Source: Firmicutes bacterium UBA5286 (GTDB lineage Bacteria; Bacillota; Proteinivoracia; UBA4975). Taken from it: a stretch of 64,000 bases of DNA. The notes under the pieces are model-generated. The model was not told where the DNA came from. It was given only the letters and a program-made list of their open reading frames with translations, and did not search any database. Positions within the stretch are counted from its first letter, which is position 1, and each line of letters opens with the position of its first letter. Of the stretch, positions 8,119-16,156 are shown piece after piece. Where the stretch lies: positions 62,001-126,000 of the forward strand of contig DHSM01000006.1 of NCBI GenBank assembly GCA_002408465.1, written 5' to 3'. The translations under genes were made by a program, and so were the position numbers.

Positions 8119-8611
8119 TCTCTTCACCCCCGAGTTTGATACCTCTGACCTGGTTGACAAAATCAAGAGGAACTTTGAGGCCGATGACAGCTGTGCGATC
8201 CTGATTCTTGGCAATACGCACTTCTACCACTTCGGCAGGGCACAGCTCTTTGCCGTCCCGGCCGACGCCGGCTACAACACTGCCCTTTGTCGGCAAGGGA
8301 AGGTATTCCCAGGGAATCAGGATTTTGCCGAATCCCGGGCAAAAGCCCTCATCCACAACAAATATGGCCAGGCCGGGGCAGCGGGAAATGCAGATGCCGC
8401 AGCCGTTGCAGCGGCCGTACTCTACGCAGGGAATGGTGTTGATGTCTTCGCCGATAGTGACAGCTTTATTTGGGCAAGCGCCCTCACAGGGGTTGCAGGG
8501 AATCTTCTGGTAACATTCGATTACCACATAGGGACCGGATTTGCGTCTATTAACATCGGGAAGCTTGGCCTCCCAATCGCTCTTTTGCGCTATGCCTGAT
8601 GATTTAAGCAT
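8108..8611 (-). CDS. [4Fe-4S] ferredoxin subunit of the dehydrogenase
   Basis: A 167-residue protein with two [4Fe-4S] binding regions: an N-terminal CNPCEGACPNKAV motif and CNGCGICISRCPG. The tail of about 80 residues has no recognised motif. It probably takes electrons from the flavin subunits. A dedicated ferredoxin subunit is absent from the aerobic HcnABC-type enzymes and suggests that electrons leave toward ferredoxin-linked metabolism. The ATG at 8611 has GGGGG nine bases upstream; the in-frame ATG at 8620 lies on top of the ribosome site. It overlaps the end of the upstream NAD(P)/FAD subunit gene by 22 bases. Confidence 0.87.
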   Translation of the reverse strand: MLKSSGIAQKSDWEAKLPDVNRRKSGPYVVIECYQKIPCNPCEGACPNKAVTIGEDINTIPCVEYGRCNGCGICISRCPGLAIFVVDEGFCPGFGKILIPWEYLPLPTKGSVVAGVGRDGKELCPAEVVEVRIAKNQDRTAVIGLKVPLDFVNQVRGIKLGGEENGR

Positions 8612-9690
8612 TTGCAGCATCCCCCTTCCAGTTTGGCAATGCCGGCACGAATTTTGGCCCCCACGGGCCCCCGGCGCAGGGAATCCAGGCTGGCCTGGCA
8701 GCTGGCAATAATCTTTCCGGCCTCGGTGCTGTCCGCACCCAACTGGGCAGCGGCAGCAGCCCCGGCCAAGCGCCCTTCCACCATGGCAGCGCTGGCCTCT
8801 TCCACCCCGGCTGTGTCGCCGGCTACATAGATCCAGTCAATGCTGGTCTTGAGCTGTTTATCTCTGAAGGGTACATCGCCGCCCAGTTCGGGGATGTACT
8901 TCCGCCTGCACCCTATCTGGCTGAGCAGATCCAGCACCGGTGACAGGCCGACTGCCAAACACACTACATCTACCTCTAATTCTTTCTCAGTGCCGGGAAT
9001 AACCTGCCATTTTTCATCCAGCTGGGCAATGACAGCGGACTGGACTGAGTCTGTGCCTTTGGCTTCGACAATGGTATGGCGGGTGAGAATGGGAACTCCT
9101 GCCCGGGCGAGTTTAGAAGCATGAACCAGGTAGGCGCCAATATTGGGAGCTGCCTCAACCACCGCAGCCACGTGAATGCCGGCCTGAAGCAGCTGATAAC
9201 TGACGATGATACCGATATTGCCGGCTCCTATCATCAAAACCCTTTTGCCGGGAACTACTCCGTATTGATTCATCAGGGTCTGAACGGCGCCGGCTCCGTA
9301 TACCCCTGGAAGGTCATTGCCGGGAAAAGAGAGAAATTTTTCACTGGCTCCCGTGGCAAAAACCACCCGCTGAGGTTTAATTTTAAAATACTGGTCTTCA
9401 CCAGTAACAGCTGTCAGCACTCCGTCCTCATAACAGCCGATGATGGTGGTGTTGCTCATAATATTGACCTTGTCCTGGTTTTCCAGAAGCAGGTTGGGAA
9501 TATCAATGCCCCGGACACCGGCATGATGTTCCCGAGAACCAAAGAACTTGTGGGTCTGCTTGACCAATTGCCCTCCCAGTTTCAAACCTTCATCTGCCAG
9601 CAGGACTTCAATCCCCAAAGAGGCGGCAGCGCTGGCAGCTGCCAGACCGGCGGGGCCACCGCCAACAACCAGAAGCTGGGTTTCTACCAT
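8590..9690 (-). CDS. NAD(P)/FAD-dependent oxidoreductase subunit (HcnB/OoxA-like)
   Basis: Pyridine nucleotide-disulfide oxidoreductase fold of 366 residues. It has an N-terminal FAD motif (VVGGGPAGLAAA), a second Rossmann motif (VLMIGAGNIGIIVSY) and a C-terminal VAGDTAGVEEA motif. A short cysteine-containing tail (GGCCKCLNH) could contribute to Fe-S binding. This is the large flavin subunit of multisubunit amino-acid dehydrogenases; the BFD domain normally following it is encoded separately by 7837-8118. The gene overlaps its neighbours at both ends. Confidence 0.87.
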   Translation of the reverse strand: MVETQLLVVGGGPAGLAAASAAASLGIEVLLADEGLKLGGQLVKQTHKFFGSREHHAGVRGIDIPNLLLENQDKVNIMSNTTIIGCYEDGVLTAVTGEDQYFKIKPQRVVFATGASEKFLSFPGNDLPGVYGAGAVQTLMNQYGVVPGKRVLMIGAGNIGIIVSYQLLQAGIHVAAVVEAAPNIGAYLVHASKLARAGVPILTRHTIVEAKGTDSVQSAVIAQLDEKWQVIPGTEKELEVDVVCLAVGLSPVLDLLSQIGCRRKYIPELGGDVPFRDKQLKTSIDWIYVAGDTAGVEEASAAMVEGRLAGAAAAAQLGADSTEAGKIIASCQASLDSLRRGPVGAKIRAGIAKLEGGCCKCLNHQA

Positions 9691-9998
9691 TTGAGTTCAC
9701 CTCCTGTAGCTGGCTGGCGCAGGATTTCCATACCTTCCACCAGCGGTTCGACACAAGTGCGCACATTGGCTTTGCCATTGACAGTCATCAAGCAGGACGA
9801 ACATTTGCCAATGGCACAAAAAAAGCCCCGGGGACGTTTGTTGCGCCTGCTGTGACTAAGGACCATAATGCCGTTGGCGTGAAGGGCAGATGCAATTGTG
9901 TCTCCCTGGCGCCCTTCCAGCTTCCGGCCTTCAAAAGTAAAGTTGATCACAGGCTTGTCCTCGAACTTCAGGATTGGGTGTTCACTGATTCGACTCAA
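9684..9998 (-). CDS. Small (2Fe-2S)-binding subunit (HcnA/SoxA N-terminal-like)
   Basis: A 104-residue plant-type [2Fe-2S] ferredoxin-fold subunit with cluster cysteines in CAIGKCSSC and a later C near TCVEP. It is equivalent to HcnA or to the N-terminal domain of sarcosine oxidase alpha subunits. It is the first gene of the module and starts at a TTG at 9998 placed six bases after GGGGGAG; I see no ATG or GTG alternative in frame. It overlaps the next gene by 7 bases. Confidence 0.87.
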   Translation of the reverse strand: MSRISEHPILKFEDKPVINFTFEGRKLEGRQGDTIASALHANGIMVLSHSRRNKRPRGFFCAIGKCSSCLMTVNGKANVRTCVEPLVEGMEILRQPATGGELKW

Positions 9999-10078
9999 GT
10001 CATTCTCCCCCTAGTGAATTATGTGAAAGCATGTTGACTAATTCGATTTTGACAGTGCGTTTTCCTGCCTCCGATGCC

Positions 10079-10128
10079 AAAAAAAACCTGGGACAAAGGG
10101 GAACATATCACGGTTCCTTTTGTCCCAG
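10079..10128 (-). terminator. Terminator hairpin with REP-like sequence
   Basis: On the minus strand CTGGGACAAAAGGAAC pairs with GTTCCCCTTTGTCCCAG and is followed by eight T. It ends the FAD-Rieske gene. The GGGACAAAGG..GGTTCC wording resembles dispersed hairpin repeats of Firmicutes, so it may also be a repeat element. Confidence 0.8.
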
Positions 10129-10134
10129 ATATGT

Positions 10135-11661
10135 TCAGATTATGTCCGGATCGACTCCGCTCTCCTCCCCACCGGGAACGCTTAGGGGTTTGAGGGCAGG
10201 TCCGTCGACAACGGAGCCATCGGGGGAAAAGCGGGAGCCGTGACAGGGGCAATCCCAGGTTCTTTCAGCGCTGTTCCACTTGAGCTCGCAGCCAAAATGC
10301 GTGCATGTTATGTCGACCTTGTGCAATTTTCCCTCAGTATCCCGATAAACGCCAATCTTTGTTCCCTCTCCCGGCACTACCTTTGCTTCTCCTGGCTGGA
10401 CCTGGCCCTGATCTGAACCGGCCAATTTCCCGGCAACCAGCTCTTTGGCCACATCGGCATTAATGCTTATCAGTTTGCCTGCCGACTTGAGGCTAAATCC
10501 CCTCTGGGGATTGAAGACATCCTGCCAGGGGCTGTTGCCCCAGAGGATCAAGTCCCGAATAATCAAGGCCGCTACAGTGCTGGTGGATATCCCCCACTTG
10601 CGGAACCCTGTAGCCACAAATATATTTTCCTTGCCTTTGCGGATGTGGCCGATATAGGGGATTTTATCAACCGTGGTATAGTCTTGGGCTGACCAGCGGT
10701 AGGGAATGTCAGAGACAGCAAAGTTGGAGCGAACAAACTCTGTCAGCTTTTGAAAATGAGGCTCTTCCTCTCCGGCCCCGGTTTTATGATGTTCTCCCCC
10801 TACCAGCAGCAGTTCCCCTTCTTCGGCCGCCTGGGTCCTTAAGGAGCGGCCGGGGGATTCTGCCGTAATGAACATCCCTTCGGGCAGTTTGCCTTCAGCG
10901 CGCACTCCTAAGATATACGAGCGTTCAGAATACATTCTGGCAAAATAAAAGCCCAGAGCGTCATGGATGGGAAAATGTGTCGCCAAGACCACCTTGTCCG
11001 CCCTGATTTTTTTGTCTGTGTCGGTGGAAATAGAATTGATTTTGCCTTCTTCAATACCCACAACCTTGGTGTTTTCATAAATCTCACAACCCTCGCCGGG
11101 AATGGCCTGGGCCAGGGCCAGCACATACTTTCGGGGGTGAAACTGGGCTTGGCCTTCAAAGCGGAGGGCCGCCTTGACGGCAAAGGGCAGTCCAGGATCT
11201 TGCACATACTCGGCAGCTATGCCCAGTGCTGCAGCAATTTCAGCTTCCTTTTGAATTTCCTCAACATACTTGTCCTGCTCGGTATAGACATAGGCTGGCT
11301 GCCACTGAAAATCGCAGTCTATTTTTTGCGACTTAGCGATATCCGCCATGGTTTTCACTGCTGTTTCATTGGCATCAGCATATTGCTGTGCTCTTTCCCG
11401 GCCGAACTCCTTGTCCAGCCAGGCATAGATCAAGTCATGCTGAGAAGTGATCTTGGCAGTGGAATGCCCGGTAGTGCCCTGGCAGATTCTGTCGGCCTCC
11501 AGAACCGCCACACGCAGGCCTTCCTGCTTTAACAAATAGGCCGCAGAGATTCCTGCCAGGCCGCCGCCGATGACTGCCACATCTACACTGATATCCTTAT
11601 CCAGGGTAGGGTAATTGGTGGCCGGAGTGGATTCCAGCCAGTAGGATTTTGTTTTTTCCAT
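10135..11661 (-). CDS. FAD-dependent oxidoreductase with C-terminal Rieske domain
   Basis: A 508-residue fusion. The N-terminal three-quarters is a DAO-fold FAD protein (VAVIGGGLAGISAAYLL, GTTGHSTAKITSQHDL). The last 80 residues are a Rieske [2Fe-2S] domain with C-T-H near residue 455 and C-P-C-H-G-S about 17 residues on. Proteins of this type occur across bacteria but lack an assigned reaction; a redox role on an amine or small metabolite is plausible. It lies between the gltS-like gene and the dehydrogenase module and has its own terminator. The ATG is at 11661. Confidence 0.88.
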   Translation of the reverse strand: MEKTKSYWLESTPATNYPTLDKDISVDVAVIGGGLAGISAAYLLKQEGLRVAVLEADRICQGTTGHSTAKITSQHDLIYAWLDKEFGRERAQQYADANETAVKTMADIAKSQKIDCDFQWQPAYVYTEQDKYVEEIQKEAEIAAALGIAAEYVQDPGLPFAVKAALRFEGQAQFHPRKYVLALAQAIPGEGCEIYENTKVVGIEEGKINSISTDTDKKIRADKVVLATHFPIHDALGFYFARMYSERSYILGVRAEGKLPEGMFITAESPGRSLRTQAAEEGELLLVGGEHHKTGAGEEEPHFQKLTEFVRSNFAVSDIPYRWSAQDYTTVDKIPYIGHIRKGKENIFVATGFRKWGISTSTVAALIIRDLILWGNSPWQDVFNPQRGFSLKSAGKLISINADVAKELVAGKLAGSDQGQVQPGEAKVVPGEGTKIGVYRDTEGKLHKVDITCTHFGCELKWNSAERTWDCPCHGSRFSPDGSVVDGPALKPLSVPGGEESGVDPDII

Positions 11662-11735
11662 GCAGCTGCGCTCCTTACATTTAAATCATTATCTTCATTT
11701 TTCCCTTAGGAGCCGCCTATATATTCCCCTATAAA

Positions 11736-11760
11736 GAAAAAAAACCGGGCATTTGCCCGG
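11736..11760 (-). terminator. Terminator of the gltS-like gene
   Basis: Minus-strand stem CCGGGCA / TGCCCGG followed by eight T, just after the stop of the transporter gene. Confidence 0.88.
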
Positions 11761-11770
11761 TAATTATCGT

Positions 11771-13159
11771 TTAAGCGGCTTTAGATTTTTTGCGCCTGAC
11801 CAGAAGCAAAAAGAGCACTAAAGCGGTCAGGTATACTGCAATCAAGCCCAAAGTCAGGTAGAGCATGGCATCGGATTCCGGCGCCAGCCCGATCAGCAGC
11901 AGCATGGGAATGCCGAAGACAATGGCAAAACTGCTTCCTGTCAATAAATTGTTGCCGGCAGGAGTTTTGAAGCTGGGATCAATTTCCCGCAAGAGCAGCA
12001 CTCCGGAACTGATGGTGCCCGTCAGCATTCCATACATTGAAAGCAGTCCCTGGTAATAATAATCGGGATAGATTTTCTTGCACAGCCATTGCAGCCATAC
12101 CAGGGTGACAACCCCTCCCGCCACTGACAGGAGGATAAATGGCAGCCAGAGACTGCTGATATCCTGAAAATCGATGGAGGCGATGCCCGCCACGACCATA
12201 AAATCGAAAGCGGTGCCGGAAATTCTGCTTAAGAGGTAGTTGTTGGGATACTGGCGGGTCATGATTTTGGCTTTGGTCATCAGTGTGAATATATTGCGGC
12301 AGACAATGGCCAAAAGGGAGCCGATGATAAAGTTGAATCCCCAGACCAATGCGGTTACTGTTTGGGACAATCCAGGCAGGTAGGTTGCCAGCAGATAGGT
12401 CAACCCCTTGGAAACCAGGAAGGTAGCTAAATATATTAAAAGGATGAGGGCGAATTGGACGGAAAACTTGTCCACAGATTCGGAAATAGGAATTTCGTTT
12501 TCGCTTTGGAAATTGTCCACAGTAACCTTATCGGCAACCGCCTTGTGGTCGGCGACGGCAATTTTCCCCCGGCGTTTAAGGATATTCAAGTAAATGACGC
12601 CAACAATGCAAGCGCAGAGAAAGCCCATGGCGGCGATGGAAAGGCCAAAGGATTGCCCCCCGGCGAAGCCCAGGGCCTCGTAGGTTGAGCCCACGTTGTT
12701 GGCCTGCCCGGGCCCCTGGCCATAGCCCATAGGCAAAATAATGCCCGCGGCCTTGAATAAATCCGGCATTAGGGTGTGAGCCAGGCAGATGGTGATGATC
12801 AGTCCGACTAGCCCCTGAATCAGATAAGTAGATACGATGAGGGCCCCACTCTTGGCGGCGGTAAAGTCTCCCTTAACCACGCCCTCATTCTTGTCGGGAA
12901 TCTGCAGGGACATGGCGATAAAACCGATGGCAATAGAGTGATAAGTAATCATCTCCATAAAGCCAAGTTCCAGATTGAGCAAGCCTGTAACTCTAAAAAT
13001 CAGGGCAAGGAAGCCTGCCAGGACAGCAGTTGGCAACAGGCTTTTGCGGAAAAAACTAATTTTGCGGCGCAGCACATTTGCCAAAAGCAAAAGGGCTGCC
13101 AGAAGGCCGAACTGAAGGACGGCGTTCCAAAGGGCGCTGTTGGCTGCAGAAAAATCCAT
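11771..13159 (-). CDS. Sodium/glutamate symporter-like permease (GltS family)
   Basis: A 462-residue membrane protein with about 10-12 hydrophobic segments, matching the GltS family: an LLPTAVLAGFLAL region early and a glycine-rich PMGYGQGPGQANNVGSTYE segment near residue 145 that resembles the family's pore loop. A hydrophilic loop near 210-230 separates two halves. Family members import glutamate with sodium; given the glutamate fermentation genes nearby, glutamate or a related dicarboxylate is a sensible substrate. The ATG at 13159 follows GGAGG. It is a single-gene unit with its own terminator. Confidence 0.82.
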   Translation of the reverse strand: MDFSAANSALWNAVLQFGLLAALLLLANVLRRKISFFRKSLLPTAVLAGFLALIFRVTGLLNLELGFMEMITYHSIAIGFIAMSLQIPDKNEGVVKGDFTAAKSGALIVSTYLIQGLVGLIITICLAHTLMPDLFKAAGIILPMGYGQGPGQANNVGSTYEALGFAGGQSFGLSIAAMGFLCACIVGVIYLNILKRRGKIAVADHKAVADKVTVDNFQSENEIPISESVDKFSVQFALILLIYLATFLVSKGLTYLLATYLPGLSQTVTALVWGFNFIIGSLLAIVCRNIFTLMTKAKIMTRQYPNNYLLSRISGTAFDFMVVAGIASIDFQDISSLWLPFILLSVAGGVVTLVWLQWLCKKIYPDYYYQGLLSMYGMLTGTISSGVLLLREIDPSFKTPAGNNLLTGSSFAIVFGIPMLLLIGLAPESDAMLYLTLGLIAVYLTALVLFLLLVRRKKSKAA

Positions 13160-13218
13160 ACACTAGTACCTCCATTCATCAAGATTTTTAATAGAAAAAG
13201 AGAGATTGGCAGTTCCGC

Positions 13219-13794
13219 CTAATCTCTCATAACATTCTCTACCTGTCTCCAGATTTCCTCCCTGCCGATTCCCTTTTCACTGGAAAAAGGAATGACAGGA
13301 GCGGCGTAAGCAGCCTGCAGCCGTTGAAGGAAAGGTTTGTATTCACTGCTCCGCAGTTTGTCCACCTTTGTGGCCACAATCAACAGAGGCTTATTATAAT
13401 ATTTCAGCCACTGGTACATTTGCAGATCCAGAGGGGATGCAGCATGGCGGCTGTCTATGACCAGGGCCACACCCTTTAATGACATCCGCTGGCTTAGGTA
13501 ATCCTCCAGCAATTCTTTCCACTTGCTTCGGACTTGCGGAGGCACCTTGGCGAAGCCGTAACCAGGCAGATCAACAAGGTAAATCTTAGCGTTGACCAGA
13601 TAAAAGTTCAGAGTCTGGGTTTTGCCGGGCTGGCCGCTGGTGCGGGCCAGAGCCTTGCGCTTGATCAGGCAATTGATGAGAGAGGATTTGCCCACATTGG
13701 ACCGGCCGGCAAAGGCAATCTCAGGCAAGCCCGGCTGGGGCAGCTGGGACTTGAGACCGACACAATGGGCAAACTCCACACTGTTAATTTGCAT
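13219..13794 (-). CDS. ysxC: Ribosome biogenesis GTPase YsxC/EngB
   Basis: Essential TrmE-Era-like small GTPase involved in large-subunit ribosome assembly. Motifs are the P-loop AGRSNVGKSSLIN, G3 DLPGYG and G4 TKVDKL, in a protein of 191 residues, the normal length. The ATG at 13794 (MQINSVEF) is used; the longer reading to 13896 is inside lon. It overlaps the lon stop by 11 bases, as expected from the conserved lon-ysxC pair. Confidence 0.95.
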   Translation of the reverse strand: MQINSVEFAHCVGLKSQLPQPGLPEIAFAGRSNVGKSSLINCLIKRKALARTSGQPGKTQTLNFYLVNAKIYLVDLPGYGFAKVPPQVRSKWKELLEDYLSQRMSLKGVALVIDSRHAASPLDLQMYQWLKYYNKPLLIVATKVDKLRSSEYKPFLQRLQAAYAAPVIPFSSEKGIGREEIWRQVENVMRD

Positions 13795-16108
13795 CTTCGA
13801 TGACAACCCGATCCAGCACTGAATCCATTTCTTCCACCAAGACCAGCTTAAGTTTGCGCCGAATATTAGCAGGTATCTCTTCCCCGTCCTTTTCATTTTC
13901 CCTGGGCAAGATTATCGTGCCAATCCCTAAGCGATGAGCGGCCAGCACTTTTTCTTTAACGCCCCCCACTGGCAGCACACGTCCCTGCAGGGTAATCTCC
14001 CCGGTCATAGCAATGTTGCGGCGCAGCTTTTTGCCGCTGATTGCCGAGAAGAGGGCGCTGGCAATTGTCACCCCGGCAGAGGGCCCATCCTTAGGGATCG
14101 CTCCCTCGGGCACATGCACGTGTATATCATGCTTTTGGAAGAAGTCATCGCTTACGCCCAGGCTGACGCTGCGGGAGCGAACAAAGCTGAGGGCGGTCTG
14201 GGCAGATTCTTTCATGACATCTCCCAGCTTGCCAGTAAGAGTCAGGCGGCCGCTGCCGGGCATCACTGTCGCCTCCACATGCAGGACCTCTCCCCCAAAC
14301 TGGGTCCAGGCCATACCTGTGGCAATTCCCATTGCCGGCTCCATTTCTTGATTATGCCGCTTATAGCGGGGCACACCTAAGTACTGATGCAGGTTTTGCA
14401 CAGTAATGCGAATTAAGCCCTCATGGCCCTCAACCACTTCCCGGGCAACCTTGCGGCAGGCTCTGGCCAGGTTGCGCTCCAAATCCCGCACCCCTGCCTC
14501 CCGGGTATAAAACCTGATTACATTGGTGACAGCCTGAGGGGAAAATTTCAGCTGTTCCCGGGTCAAACCATGTTCCCGGAGCAGTTTGGGCAGCACATGG
14601 CGGCGAACTATTTCCAGCTTCTCTTCCTCGGTATAGCCGGAGAGATAGATGATCTCCATCCTGTCTTGCAAGGGTTGGGGAATAGGATACTGGGCATTGG
14701 CGGTGGTAATAAACAGCACATTGGAAAGGTCAAAGGGCAATTCTATATAGTGATCGCTGAAAGTGCTGTTTTGCTCAGGGTCCAGCACCTCCAACAGGGC
14801 AGCCGAAGGGTCTCCCCGGAAGTCAGTGCTCATCTTGTCCACCTCATCCATGAGAAAGACAGGATTGGCGGTGCCCGCCTGGCGCATGCCCTGTATAATT
14901 CTGCCGGGCATTGCCCCAATATAGGTGCGGCGATGGCCTCTAATTTCCGCTTCATCCCTGACCCCGCCCAGAGAAATACGCACAAATTCTCTCTGCAGAG
15001 AACGGGCCACAGATTTGGCCAGGGAAGTCTTGCCCACTCCCGGGGGACCGATCAGACAGATAATTGGGCTCTTAAGGGTCTTAGCCAGCTTGCGCACAGC
15101 TAGAAATTCCAAAATTCTCTCCTTAACCTTATCCAAGGCGTAATGGTCCTGATCGAGAATATTTGCCGCCTTCTTAAGATCAAGACGATCCTGGCTCTCC
15201 TTCCCCCAGGGCAGTGACAGAGTCCACTCCAGATAATTGCGCAATACCACATTCTCGGGACTGGCAGGCGGAGTCCTTTCCAGACGGTCGATTTCCTTTT
15301 CAATCTTTGCCCTGGAATCATCAGGCATTACTGCCTTTGCCAGCAGCTCACGAAAATGCTCTGCATCTTCCGATGCTCCGTCCCTCTCACCCAATTCCTT
15401 TTGGATCGCCTTCATCTGTTCCCGCAAGTAATATTCCCGCTGGTTCGATTCAATCTGTTTCCTGACCCGGGCACCCAAGCGCCTTTCCACTTCCAGCATT
15501 TCATTTTCTTTGGCCAGGATTTCTGTCAGCAGCTCCAGGCGCTGAGTGGTCGAAATGGCTTCCAGCATCTGCTGTTTCTGTTCAACTTTTAAAGACAGGT
15601 GTGAAGAAATCAAATCCGCCAGCCTGCCAGGTTCTTCTACCTCTGAAACTGAAAGCAGGGTATCGGCGGGAATTTTCTTGCTCATCTTTATGTAGCGTTC
15701 AAATTGATGCAATAAGGCCCGCATATAGACCTCGGTTTCCGAGGTCACAGTGTCATCTTCTGCCAGCAATTCAATTTCAGCCAGGAATAATGGTTCCCAC
15801 TCCAGGAAGTTGACGACTTTTGCCCGGGAAATACCTTCCACCAGCACTCTAACCGTTCCCCCGGGCAGTTTGAGAATTTGCTTGATGCTGGCGACAGTAC
15901 CCACAGTATACAAGTCCTCGGGTTTGGGATTATCGAGATTGGCTTGGCGCTGGCTGACCAAAAAGATTTCATTGTCCTCCACCATGGCCTTCTCCAGTGC
16001 GGCAACTGATTTTTCCCTGCCCACATCTAAATGCATAATCATGTTGGGAAAAACCAAAATTCCCCGCAAGGCCAGCAAAGGCATGACTTTAGTTGTTTTT
16101 TCTTTCAT
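13784..16108 (-). CDS. lon: ATP-dependent protease LonA
   Basis: Cytoplasmic AAA+ serine protease that degrades misfolded and regulatory proteins. The 774 residues include the N-terminal substrate-binding LON domain, the AAA+ module with Walker A GPPGVGKTSLAKS and Walker B VFLMDEVDK, and the C-terminal Ser-Lys protease domain with catalytic serine in PKDGPSAGVT. It lies between lonB and ysxC in the order seen in Bacillus. The ATG is at 16108. Confidence 0.97.
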   Translation of the reverse strand: MKEKTTKVMPLLALRGILVFPNMIMHLDVGREKSVAALEKAMVEDNEIFLVSQRQANLDNPKPEDLYTVGTVASIKQILKLPGGTVRVLVEGISRAKVVNFLEWEPLFLAEIELLAEDDTVTSETEVYMRALLHQFERYIKMSKKIPADTLLSVSEVEEPGRLADLISSHLSLKVEQKQQMLEAISTTQRLELLTEILAKENEMLEVERRLGARVRKQIESNQREYYLREQMKAIQKELGERDGASEDAEHFRELLAKAVMPDDSRAKIEKEIDRLERTPPASPENVVLRNYLEWTLSLPWGKESQDRLDLKKAANILDQDHYALDKVKERILEFLAVRKLAKTLKSPIICLIGPPGVGKTSLAKSVARSLQREFVRISLGGVRDEAEIRGHRRTYIGAMPGRIIQGMRQAGTANPVFLMDEVDKMSTDFRGDPSAALLEVLDPEQNSTFSDHYIELPFDLSNVLFITTANAQYPIPQPLQDRMEIIYLSGYTEEEKLEIVRRHVLPKLLREHGLTREQLKFSPQAVTNVIRFYTREAGVRDLERNLARACRKVAREVVEGHEGLIRITVQNLHQYLGVPRYKRHNQEMEPAMGIATGMAWTQFGGEVLHVEATVMPGSGRLTLTGKLGDVMKESAQTALSFVRSRSVSLGVSDDFFQKHDIHVHVPEGAIPKDGPSAGVTIASALFSAISGKKLRRNIAMTGEITLQGRVLPVGGVKEKVLAAHRLGIGTIILPRENEKDGEEIPANIRRKLKLVLVEEMDSVLDRVVIEDAN

Positions 16109-16156
16109 TTGGCCACCCCCACGTACATATTAACCTATTACAGCGCTGCCTACAAG

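Noticed and set aside
8108..8620. Longer ferredoxin start at 8620
   Set aside because: That ATG directly abuts the GGAAGGGGG ribosome site; the ATG at 8611 has better spacing.
10040..10086. Possible sigma-54 promoter (TGGCATCGGAGGC) upstream of the dehydrogenase module
   Set aside because: The GG and GC dinucleotides are 10 bases apart instead of 12, so the spacing is wrong.
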